DNA of 64,000 bases from Anthopleura xanthogrammica. Taxonomy: Eukaryota > Cnidaria > Anthozoa > Actiniaria > Actiniidae. Below are positions 34,801 through 44,483 of this stretch, piece by piece. A model generated the notes under the pieces. The model ran no database searches, was not told the origin of the DNA, and saw only the letters and a list, made by a program, of their open reading frames with translations. A program made the translations under genes and the position numbers. The DNA lies in assembly GCA_964019055.1 (NCBI GenBank), contig OZ025209.1, positions 744,001-808,000 of the forward strand. The letters are read 5' to 3'. Positions within the stretch are counted from its first letter, which is position 1, and every line of letters begins with the position of its first letter.

Positions 34801-37800
34801 GTACTTCGGGAAAAGATTCGGGATCGCGGGACGAAGAACGGGATTTGGATAATCTAGTTTGTGCTACTGGTTTTTCTGATTCTGGAGTCTCATTTAGCGA
34901 GGTCGAAATGCAGGAGAAGAAAACCAAAGTATTAAAGAATAAGAAGAAATTCAAGAAAACAGAAAAGATAGTTGGTGAGGTTGTGAGTACTGAAGACGAG
35001 AACGACCTCGAAGATGTTGGAAAGACAAGTGAACCGCTTAAATCGACGAAAAGGACCGAATCTATCGATAAGAAAGCAAGTGGAGCTAAAAAAGGTAGAA
35101 ATTCTGTGCCTAGAAAGAAAAAAGAAAAGACAACGGAACTTATAACGAATGATGAAGAAAAGAATATACCTAATGATGTTTGCAAGTCAACAGAAGATGA
35201 CGAGGGAAAGAGAAACGATGTAAAGAAAATGAAACCGCACGAAACATTGAAGAATAGCTCCCGAAGACAGAAGCCTGTTCGTAGGAATATATCTGAAGAT
35301 AGTGATAGTGATGATGATGATGGCAACGGTGAAGGAATGAACATATCAAGGACGAGAAAGAAGTATGCTCATAAAACCATTCCTGACGACACTGATGATG
35401 AAGTTGATGTCGTTCAAAATAATGAGGATGATCGTGATGATGATGAGGATGATGATGATGACCATATAAAAAAGATCTCACGGAAAACCAAGCCAGTATG
35501 TAAAAATATCCTTGGTGATTCTGATGATGATGATAATTATGATGATGATGATGTCAATGATGACCGTATTACTGAGGATGATGATGACAGTGAGATCAAC
35601 GATGAAGATGACGGCGAAGAAAGCATATCGCATAAACCGAAGGAGAAGGATAATATCACAAAGCAGAAACCGAATTATAAAAATGTAATCAGAAAAAAGG
35701 TAAATTGTTAAACCCAAAAAAAAATCCTGAATAGATCCGCCTATCCATCCACAATACTCGAATAAAGCAAACATGTAATGTGTGATCCCTACAAAAGTTC
35801 TGTGACGATATTTGACAGTTTTCAAACCCTATGCGCCGTTGATCATGGTTTGGCCGAACTTTATCAATCACAGATATTTCATTTATTTTTTTCTTGTTTC
35901 CAGCCATCACGGTCCTTGGTTCTTACCAGCATGCATTGCAGGTATGAAACTGGAATTCTTGAAATATTTCTATTAAAAACCTTAGATCCAGTTCAAACGT
36001 CGATCTTCTCATGAGCCGAACCTAAATGACATCAAAGAAGACCGCCTTATTATCCATTGTTTTCAATGCGTTCGGTTCATGAGAAGATCGACGTTCAAAC
36101 TGAGCCTCTATAAGATTCACTTTATTTTCTACAGCTTTTTTTTTTTTTTTTTTTTGGCCTCTCATTTTATGTGTTCCATATTTTTCTGTTATTGACCGTG
36201 CTATAGTGAACAGGATATAGTAATCTCAGTGGTCCGTAAGCTGGGTGGCTTCTACATCGCTGATGCCGTCGGCCCCAGTACTACACATGTGATCAGCGGT
36301 AGTCCTAGACGAACACTTAACGTTCTAATGGCCATCGCACAAGGCAACTGGCTGGTATCACCTGAATGGGTGAGTAAAAACACACGACGCACTGCGGGAA
36401 TACAGTGAATGGCAAAACGGGTTCAAATCAAAAGTACCACTCGTTTGGGCTTCCTGTGGACACAAGTGCGGATATAAATAGAAGCTTACCGCGCAAGGTC
36501 AGAAAACTTTCTGGGGGAAAACTGTATGATGCGCTATTGCCCAGTCAAAAGCACATAATTTTAATTTTATACAAAAATATCATCTATAGCACGGAATTAT
36601 AATGTTACACGTTCCGTAATTTTTTTCCCCAAAAACGCGCACGTTTTTCCATTTTTCGTTGCTGTAGTTGTACAATGAAAAGCGATTCATCAATGTAGAT
36701 AGACTTGTTCTGTCATTAATAATGATAAGATATATTTTTGATGTCTCATAATACAGATTATGAAGTCTCTAGAGACAGGTTACTGGGTGGATGAAGAACC
36801 TTACGAGCTCGCTGATGCTTTTCCTTCCGCACAGGTAACGGAAACATCTTGCCTCTGTACTTACGCGATAAGACCGAGGATTATACAGTACGAGAAAAAC
36901 GTATCAGAATTGTAATTGTTGGCAAAAGAGTTTAGATAAGTCAAAGGCAGAACGAAATGAAAAATTAAAATGGGCAGAATGGCAACTGAAAAAACGATAG
37001 AGAGAAAAAATAAAACGAGAGAAAAGAGGGGAAAAGAAGGAAGGAGAAATGGGAGAAAAGGAGAAAAATATTGGAGATTTGAAAGAGAAAGAAGTTTGTC
37101 TTTATGTGATTTCTTTCTTTTGTGATTTGTTTGTTTTACCATATATATGACTCTCTCTTGTAGTCTGTTTTCATTGACCAATATATTTAACTATTTTGTT
37201 TTAGTTGAGTCGGTTGGAACGAGTGAGCTCCGGGCCCGATTATCACCAAGAACTGTTCGCGGATGTTGATGCTATTTTTGTGTCTGATAATACGTCACCA
37301 CCACGTGACGCACTCATCCAGCTTATCACTCATTGTGGCGGGAAGGTGAGCCATAGACCTCTTTTAAATGTTTTCCCATTTTAGACCATGTGTCATTCCC
37401 ATATTTGTTCTCCACATCCGTATCCATTTACCTACAGTTGGTACTTATCTAGCACTGTCTATATCCTCACTCTTATAACTAACGAATATCTTTTTCCTTG
37501 CTTAAGATCTGTACATCAGTCAGAAAAGCTGGTGTAGTTGTTGGGACCATCAGTAGAAAAACCAAGGCTATCAATGTTTCAGAGCGATGGGTATTAGGTA
37601 TGTATGCTGTACTTTTTGCTGCATTTATCGATATTCTTTATGAGGCGTGGTCTTTTTGCTGCAGTTTTGGTTTTGAGAATGCTTTCCTATATGCGATCAC
37701 TCTTCAAGTATCTCTATCGACGAATATTCATCTATTTTAAAACAGGTTGACTTGCAAATACTGCATAGTGAATTGTAGCTCGAGTCAACAACTAAACCAA

Positions 37801-38198
37801 CATGTTTTACCTATTCTAGCCAAAACATCTCTTTTGATAGAAATATAGAATACTTTTCCTTGCTTTTGCCTTGAATTTCAAAGGGTACTGTGGTATTCAC
37901 TATGCAGTATCCAGTCTTCTTCAATGAAGACACTGTTTTTTAAAGTAGCAGTAATGGAGGAAGGGAGTGTCCTTAATCATGTTGCCAGATGTCTGGATAT
38001 CTCTATCGTAATATGTACATTCAAAGATATCTTTGTATCTGTTCTTCTTCTTTCCTTCTCTTTTCCTCATTACATTAAGCTTCGACGTTAATTCTTAATC
38101 TCTCTATTAAATTTACAGATTCAATTACAGAGCATACGGCATTGTCTTTCAATACTTATGTATTTAACCCAACCAAGTCTACAAGCCCGACCTTTTAA
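25892..38198 (+). CDS. MCPH1: Microcephalin, 18 exons, three BRCT domains, complete
   Basis: Nuclear/centrosomal DNA-damage-response and chromosome-condensation protein. Exons: 25892-25957, 26315-26582, 27274-27359, 27999-28034, 29182-29413, 29985-30056, 30611-30654, 31145-31223, 31686-31727, 31977-32117, 32975-33262, 34711-35699, 35904-35941, 36207-36369, 36757-36834, 37205-37345, 37507-37597, 38119-38198; 2934 nt, 977 residues (human 835). BRCT1, about 112-200, has [23 protein letters not shown] and [12 protein letters not shown], which match microcephalin closely. BRCT2, about 782-875, has LVLTSM, TTHVISG and [17 protein letters not shown]3 follows, with [11 protein letters not shown] and the C-terminal SERWVLDSITEH. 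The linker is mostly one 989-nt exon, Lys/Asp/Glu-rich and disordered. A TP-rich, SP-rich stretch (exons 7-10) offers phosphorylation sites. The protein is longer than the vertebrate one because of the acidic linker. Family call is firm; small linker exons are less certain. Confidence 0.92.
26895..27028. mobile_element. Foldback MITE, ATAGACCCCTT family, copy 1
   Basis: Ends ATAGACCCCTT and AAGTCTAT; inner arms AGCTCAATTTG and CAAAATTGAGCT, ACAAATAGGTTTCC and TTGTTTTGTCC. Related to 34425-34560 and 63535-63670, both 136 bp. In MCPH1 intron 2. Confidence 0.7.
27750..27912. mobile_element. hAT-like MITE with CAGGCCCGTAG ends
   Basis: CAGGCCCGTAG on the left and its exact inverse CTACGGGCCTG on the right, with inner GGGGGTGCG / CCGCACCACCC arms. 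TGCAA flanks both ends, possibly part of a target duplication. In MCPH1 intron 3. Confidence 0.6.
28175..28585. mobile_element. ATGTGTCATTC-family MITE with a second foldback inside
   Basis: Outer ends carry TTTCAGACCATGTATCATT and ATGACACATGGTCTGAAATG. Inside, AGAGAGCACATCTC / GAGATGTGCTCTCT (about 28312-28500) brackets yet another inverted pair, CTATTTTTAGCTG / CAGCTAAAAATAG. Relatives lie at 53647-53813, 60685-60832 and, as a fragment, 37380-37415. In MCPH1 intron 4. Confidence 0.6.
31244..31545. repeat. (CATCC)n pentanucleotide satellite
   Basis: Nearly perfect CCATC array from about 31258 to 31402 (about 29 units), then a degenerate CCATC/ATTC tail. It starts about 20 bp after the donor of MCPH1 exon 8 and keeps an open frame (HPIPS pentapeptide) continuous with that exon. 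Confidence 0.95.
32151..32946 (-). mobile_element. SINE with about eleven 57-bp tail units
   Basis: Minus-oriented copy in MCPH1 intron 10. From 32151 to about 32780 the 57-bp unit recurs about 11 times; then the body, B box (GGTTTGATCCCTAGACT on the minus strand) and head ending at AATCAAGGG. It ends about 28 bp before exon 11. It is the longest member in the window. Confidence 0.85.
33505..33665. mobile_element. Foldback MITE, TGCAATGTTGC family, copy 2
   Basis: TTAAAGGCGCGGACACACGG at one end; arms GCATTGCGCGCAATATTAC and GTAACATTGCGCGCACC. Shares the GAAGTAGGATC/AGCAACATTG centre with 11062-11232. In MCPH1 intron 11. Confidence 0.55.
34425..34560. mobile_element. Foldback MITE, ATAGACCCCTT family, copy 2 (136 bp)
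   Basis: ATAGACCCCTT and AAGGGGTCTAT are inverse ends. Inner arms AGCTCATTTTGGAGGACAAA and TTTGTCCTCCATATTGAGCT fold on each other. In MCPH1 intron 11, just before the large exon 12. Confidence 0.75.
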
Positions 38199-39150
38199 AG
38201 CTTAATCCAAATAACATAAATATAGATGAAAAGTTCAAGAGTTGTTTCTGGACATATTAAAAAAACAGAAACATAATTCTTGGCATAAATTCTCTGGATT
38301 TTCCTCTCATTACCACCGACTTTCAAGTGGCTTTCTTTCTCGAATGGGATTGGATGGTTTGTGGTGTTCTGCGTTTTGATTGGTCCAGAGCAGTGGAAGC
38401 CATTTGAAAGTCATGCTCTGCCGTGTATTTCTGTCAATGAATATTAAGATGGATTAAACTAATTGTAGTGAATTTAAGAGAAGATTTTCTCAAATTTCGG
38501 CCACATTTTCGCCTTTTTAAGCTTAAATTTGATAGTATTTTAGCTGTACGATAGTACAGTTCCGTACAATTCCTTAATTACATAGTTTGCAGCAAAAATT
38601 ATAATATTTTTAGCTTTCATCTTTCAAACTGATTCAGTGGTCGATTGTAGAGTCAGAAATATCCAAATAATCTATTTTTATAGATTTTGTATGTCATATA
38701 TTGTCAAAATAAAGTATATATGTCCATGTAACACAAATGGTAGTTTTTGTGACTTTTTTCGAGGGAGAATTCTGCATTTTGTTTGTCAAAAATGGCGGAC
38801 AGTGATAAGAAAACTTGGTTTCATCTGTCAGTCGACCGTCGGCGCCGAAACACGCGTGGTATTCACTGCGCATGCGTGCTACTCGATAGGCATTTTAACA
38901 TTTGAAAGCATTTGGAAAAAATCCTCGAAAATTAAAACATGTTTTCCCCATTTGTTTTCTATTACAACCTTTTATTTTTTCATTTGTGTCTGTTCATAAT
39001 CCTGCTTATCGTCAATGTCTGCAATTACGAACTGTTCTTATTAAAAGCTCAGAAAACGTGGATCTTATTAAGCCAATCTATGGACGTGAGTTCTGATTAT
39101 CATAGAGCCATTCTTTCTTAATCAGAAACTTGTGGGCATGTACTAGGAAT
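38199..39150. other. Intergenic downstream of MCPH1
   Basis: Holds a GGCTTTC/GATTGG foldback repeat (38316-38415) and a CpG-rich patch at 38790-38890. The patch has AAAATGGCGGACAG and an NRF1-like TGCGCATGCGTG (38867-38878), promoter-like, with a short plus-strand frame starting MADSDKKTWFHLS but no clear downstream exon. The rest is AT-rich. Confidence 0.5.
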
Positions 39151-39631
39151 CTATAAACAGGCTCCCGGTCTTGAAAGATATGTTCCTTGCAAACATCCTC
39201 CGGGAAAATTCGGGACGTTCTGTTTAACGTCTTGAGGATGCCTTTGAGCAAGGAATAAATTGAACGAAATGTACTGAACGGAATTTATATCGGGCAAGAT
39301 AAAAGAGTTTTTCGTAGTCTTGAAGCCCGAGGCAGTGTTTTCTAATTCATCTTCACCCAACTTAGCTTTCAAAACATCATGTAATCCGGCTAGAAGTTCT
39401 GGAGTAAGCCTAGGATCGATGAAATCCAGAACAGGTTTCATCACGACCCACGAGTTATGAAAAACAGTACAAGAGCTAGTCCCTTCCATCAACTGCTCTC
39501 TGGTTAATGCCTCTCAAAGGTTTCGATTCAAAACCCGGTTTTTTTTAATTTCGTCCCTGACTTGCATAGTACCTGAGAGGAGCAAAGTCGCCATACTTCT
39601 TAAAAGCGGTGTGTTTGGATAAAGAGCTCAT
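39151..39631 (-). CDS. Small orphan protein, two exons (candidate)
   Basis: Not recognised. Proposed exons: 39573-39631 and 39151-39499 (coding order high to low), joined across a 73-nt GT-AG intron. The two pieces are in different frames and the join restores one frame: MSSLSKHTAFKKYGDFAPLR followed by EQLMEGTSSCTVFHN..., 135 residues in all. The protein has a mixed, coding-like composition with WVVMKPVLDFIDPRLTPELL and no low complexity. No signal peptide, membrane segment or known domain seen. A TATATATA word lies about 340 bp upstream. The intron lacks a clear polypyrimidine tract, so exon 2 could instead start at an upstream acceptor or be a separate frame. May be a lineage-specific gene. 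Confidence 0.4.
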
Positions 39632-42499
39632 GGTAGATGTCGACAAATGATTTTAACCAGGGTTATAATTATTAGCCGATATAATGAGGGCAAGAGGCTA
39701 TCTGATTAGGAAATTAAGCAACCAGTTCCCTGCTCCTGGCAAGTTTTATTACGATTTTAATTCCATGGCTCTGTCAAATGTCGAGGAAGTCTGTTCAGGA
39801 TTTGGTCGAAGGGATGACGTACTGTTTTCTGTTTTGTAACTTTCATTTGGTTGGTGTGATTGTGTCTGCCCCACCTCGATGCCCAGCCATATGTGCTACG
39901 CCAGGCTTTTGAGAATAGAACTATGCCGCGTCACCAAGAATATTCTTTGTTTTACTAAGCAAGGATATATATACACCTGACAGCTCTGGGAGACACTTGA
40001 ATTTATAGATATTATCACTATTTAAAGAATGTGTTTCAAAAGAGAAAAAACATGTTCAACTTAACAGCATTTATGGTCAATATCAGCCAGAAGCTTCATC
40101 GTTCCTATGTTCGCATTCCTGCCATGACCTCTACCTTCGAAATGGCTGACAATCAATTCGGCATGTTAACTAATACTAAAGGATGTGTATATTCTTGTCT
40201 ATAGACTTGTAAAAAAGATTTTGAACAGATATTGAAGAAGCATGATATCCTAGAACCTCACTCCGCCTCTCGTCTCCACTCGACAAAATTAGCATCACCG
40301 GCCCCTCCCCCTAAGTACATCAATAGCCCGTGTCAAACAAGTCACTGTTTAGAAGATTATCACAAGCTTTATTTTATTAAACAGTACTCAATGCTAGTGA
40401 GGCCAAGGTTACCCTCATGTAATTAAAAATGTCCTCGTGCTTGAAATAACCGCTGCATGCTTGAGCTGAATGAGTATGTCCTGTTACTAACTCTTTATTT
40501 CAATTATGCAATCAAATCATAGAGGAGTGTTGATGACTGAGATACTCATCCTGCCAGAGCAGTTCAACCATTCAGTTTGCTTTATGGTGATGGGGGACTT
40601 TGAAAGCGAATCTAGACTGGAGGGCATTTTGAAAGGGGGTGATATTGGTGACTAGCGAGGAGAAAATCAAATTCGTATTTGCTTTCGTATACCAATATCC
40701 GATCTAGCTTGAATATAAGGTGATTTTTGAATTCTAAATGACTAAGCACGTGACTACTCTGCAACCCAGCCCAGCCCACCCGTCCATACATAAAAAAGAG
40801 TGACTTGTTCTTCTCTAAATTGGGTCCACTAATCATAAACAGGGTTGTAGCAAGCCTTCAGTGAAACGTTGGGGGCACAAAAGCAACAGGTGATCACGAA
40901 AAATGAAAATTCAATTCCATAGTTGCTTTACAGTTTATGGGGAAAACTGGGAAGGCACGGTCATCGCCGGCCTCTGTGGGCGTTACGGCTCTGATATTTG
41001 TAAAGGAAGTTGACTATCTGTAGATTTCCATTCTCCAGTATTTCTTTTTCATTATCATCATCTTCATTCTTCATTCATAGAACAATTTTCCCTATCAAAT
41101 ATCGCCATTATCATTCGACTTCTGGGAGGCACCTTCACAGTTTGTTCATGCAGTTTGTTAGGTTTTTATACAACTCCCTTGATTCTGATTTCTTTTCTCC
41201 GGTTTACCTCCCTCTCCAAAACCCAACACGCTAAATCCTCATTTTATCCGTGACTTAGCCATGCCTTGACTTAGGCGAGGCCAGACCAGAAGTTCTTTCA
41301 AGGTTTGATAAAACAGTCGAGGTTTGTAACCTCACCCATTATTAACTTGAGCCATCATCTCTCCCTCTTCCTCCGTGTTGTATATATAACCATGTTGTAT
41401 CGCCATTAATGTACAGGTTATCTCCAGACCATTGAAAGGTTATTCAACTGCTCGACACAAATATTTGAAAAGTAAAGAATCCAAGCTTTGGATATGACTG
41501 AGATAGGAAACCCTGCTATGTAAACAGGAATCAAGAAAGACAAACACTAGACTCGAAGACTACCACATGTTTCCTGTTATCACGCACTGTCAAACTCTCC
41601 ACACTAACTTGTTTATATAGTAGGAATCCCGTTACTCCCCGACTCCCTTATTTCCCAAACAAAACGTCCCCTCTATATTCTGAGGCCTGGTTTTAATTCC
41701 AGACGAGATTTTCTGGATCCAATCCGATCTTTTGAGTTAGTTTGACGATGTGTGTGAGCCTCGACTTTATTTGATGAAAGATTTCTGTCATCAGTGATCC
41801 TAAACTATTCGATCTTTCATCCCCAAGGGGGGAGGGAGGGAGCACATGTACTCAACGGCGCAGTCAGTTCTATGCTAAACTTTTTGATATCCCAGTGAAG
41901 TGACCAGTTCTTTTCACAGTTTTGCGAGCATTTAAGATGCAATCGTGTAGGTTTTTTCCCAGTACATTCACTTTTCACACTTATCACCAATACATCACTT
42001 GCGTTACTTTGTAACGCAGTCACGCTACTCAATACATTTACCAAATCCCCTCAACCAGCCTCTTGACAAGATTAATTGTGGAGGCGTGATGGTGGAGCGT
42101 GCTAGTAAGTCCGTCTGGATTCCAAAATAGTAAGTCTTTTACATAGAACAGTGCTAGCAGATACAAGTCTGTGCCTGACCAAGATTCTGGAATCTCTCCC
42201 AACCAAATTGAACACGCATTCCTCGTATTAAAATCCCTTCAACCTCACCGGCAGATTTTACTTCGCTTATCGTGTCTGAAGCGTTTTTAAGTGCGAGGAA
42301 CGATTATTTTGGTTTGTAAATGTGTTTTACAAATGCGTGTGGAGTGTGCAGCTGCAAGGCTGGGCTCAGTGTCGGTTTCTTTTTGGTTTGGCTGAGTCGC
42401 GAGTTCATCGAGATAATTACTAACAAACCCGAAACATGCATCTTTTATCAATCAAACCCCGCCCAGCTCTGATCTGGAGTTCAGTCAGCTGCAAACAGC
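39632..42499. other. Intergenic, no supported gene
   Basis: Mixed unique sequence with a TATATATA word near 39966, a SINE tail fragment at 41174-41311 and scattered short frames (40232-40426, 41010-41234, 41817-42044) of unconvincing composition. It may carry distal regulation of the ID gene. Confidence 0.45.
41174..41311 (+). mobile_element. 5'-truncated SINE
   Basis: Body (CTCCAAAACCCAACACGC) and one tail unit (GTGACTTAGCCATGCCTTGA) without the tRNA-like head. Confidence 0.55.
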
Positions 42500-42775
42500 A
42501 TGAATCCTAACATGTTTTCATCGCAAGAAAATCTGTTGAGAGTATCCCGAACAACAGAGAAAGCTAACTTAAGACTATATTCGTCTAAAATTTGTGCAAA
42601 TATCAATGAAGGAATTTGTCTAGAAATCTTTCTCGAAAGAACCAAGCACCAAGCGAAAAGTGTTGCTGCGGTGAAACCAGTTCTGTTTGTTGTATTAAAA
42701 AACTATTTCCTTTGCGCTTTGGCACACGTAGTTGCATCTGGAAAAGAGAGCTTGCATGGAAGTCATACTGGTTGA
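42500..42775 (+). CDS. Possible small orphan protein (91 residues)
   Basis: Single frame starting MNPNMFSSQENLL, with mixed composition, four cysteines and a hydrophobic LFVVLKNYFLCALAHVV stretch. AATAAA occurs about 100 bp after the stop. No family recognised and no splice support. A second overlapping frame (42616-42813) is also open, so this may be chance. Confidence 0.2.
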   Translation: MNPNMFSSQENLLRVSRTTEKANLRLYSSKICANINEGICLEIFLERTKHQAKSVAAVKPVLFVVLKNYFLCALAHVVASGKESLHGSHTG

Positions 42776-44141
42776 TTCCTGTGCAGCTTTATTCCAAGCC
42801 ATGGGTGCTATAAGATTATTCTGTTAATAACAAACTCCTGCATATTGATTGGACAACTGGACGCTCGAGGCAGGATGAATAAAGCTTGATTTGAGTGTTC
42901 TGTGGAACTATATCTTGATCTTATTATCACTGAGCGAGCAAATGCTTAAGGGCCTTGTGATGACCTGCTAAGCTTCCGTTGGCCGACTTAGTGCCTTTAA
43001 CTTAGCAGATGGCGTTGCTCAACGAAAAGAAATACAACTATACTCCCTCTCAGAGGAATCCTAACCCATTTGGTTGCTTTCACGAGCCAAAACCTGTTAT
43101 TACGATGCTGAAAACTATTAAATAAAATGATAAGTTTTTGAGGAAAGTGTTGGTTTGGTTTCTTTTGATAAATGAATTTAAAACCAATCACTTTTGGGCT
43201 GAATTCCTAGAGTGTCGCTCTGCCTGACAACATGCTAGGACTCACAGACAGGGATCGACATTCCTAGCGCATTTTCAATGAAAGAGGTTCATTAACTCAT
43301 GTCCTGCCTGCATTATGACCAACCATCAGGTTGGCGAGTTATTTCAGTGCATCATCTAAAGATCTAGACTGCCATTTGCGATAACATTTCCTTTCCCTAA
43401 ACCGATACTAGACAGAAACCTTACATCTGGTTAAAGCATACTACAGACACAAATTCCCCTTTAAAGTTACAATAAAACACGATTCAAAATTTACTGAAGG
43501 AGATGAAGACAACCGTTGTCCAGTCGACACAGTTGTCATGTTGTTGCATAGGGTCCATTTTGGCGCCAAAGACAGCTCTGAGGGGCTGATGACTGGCAAA
43601 GTTTTGGCGCGTAATTGACCTGTTGTCGCTAGTATTTGAAAGCGAATTATCGCTCCTAAAATCACAGCCTGCAGGTGTTACTTGAAAGCTCTTTTTTAAG
43701 TCCAACAGAACAGGCATAATCGTGTGTTTACATGTAGCTATCAGCTATTAAATCTTTGACAAAATGAGTCAAGTATATAGGAAAACTAACGTGTTTAATT
43801 AACTTCTCACAGCGGATGCTGGCAAAGCTGTCTGCCCTTGCCAAATGGCCCTGTTTGACAGAAGTAGATACAAACCTCTTGCTTATTGGCCCATCCTATG
43901 CTGTCATTGACACTGTACAAACGGCCGTGTGACTTTTCAAAGTTGTTTGCCAGACGTTGCCTTGATCGTGCGTGATTGGTCAAGATTTGTCACCAAGTTT
44001 ACACAGCTGCATGAAGAATTTTACTAAACAGCAACAGTGGATAAATTGCAGCCGGAGTGAGTCTTTCGTCCGCCAAATACCTTTACTCTGTACACCGCAT
44101 CTGGTAGCGCCACAACATCATCAAATCCTATTCTCCTCACA

Positions 44142-44483
44142 ATGAAACCACAACCTAATCGGTCCAACTCTAAACTAGAAGAGTCCCTCAGAGCTACTCT
44201 TCGTTCAGCATCGAGTATAACTCATCGTAGATTCCTTGGAGATCTCGAAGGTTGTCCACAGAATATGAATGCTTACTACGAGCGTCTAAAAAATATGGTA
44301 CCATTTATTCCTTCGGAAAGAAAAGTAACCAAGGTCGAGATCTTACAGTATGTGATCGACTATATACAGGACCTACAGAACGCGCTAGAGGCCAACTCAT
44401 CCTTACGTTCTCCTACACCACCGACTAGTCGTGCTAACAGAAGACCACTGACTTCGATTTCATTGAATAAATCAATAAATAAG
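44142..44483 (+). CDS. ID: ID-type helix-loop-helix repressor, main exon
   Basis: Inhibitor of DNA binding/differentiation: an HLH protein without a basic region that sequesters E-proteins. The HLH spans about residues 41-82, with NMNAYYERLKNMVPFIP, a short loop, then KVTKVEILQYVIDYIQDL, the ID signature. No basic motif precedes helix 1 (FLGDLEGCPQ instead). A TSISLN stretch after it resembles the PLTTLN segment of vertebrate ID2. The exon ends at AAATAAG|GTAAGA, 114 codons in, at about the usual ID intron position. The frame runs on to 44516 only by reading through the donor. The last exon should be short; acceptors at 44720-44726 (TTCTTCTAG, GCACAG) are candidates. Orthology to a single vertebrate ID is not assignable. 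Confidence 0.9.

Noticed and set aside
34697..35344. 215-residue minus-strand frame
   Set aside because: Shadow of the Lys/Glu-rich MCPH1 exon 12; Ser/Leu/Phe-rich, as expected from the complement of purine-rich coding sequence.
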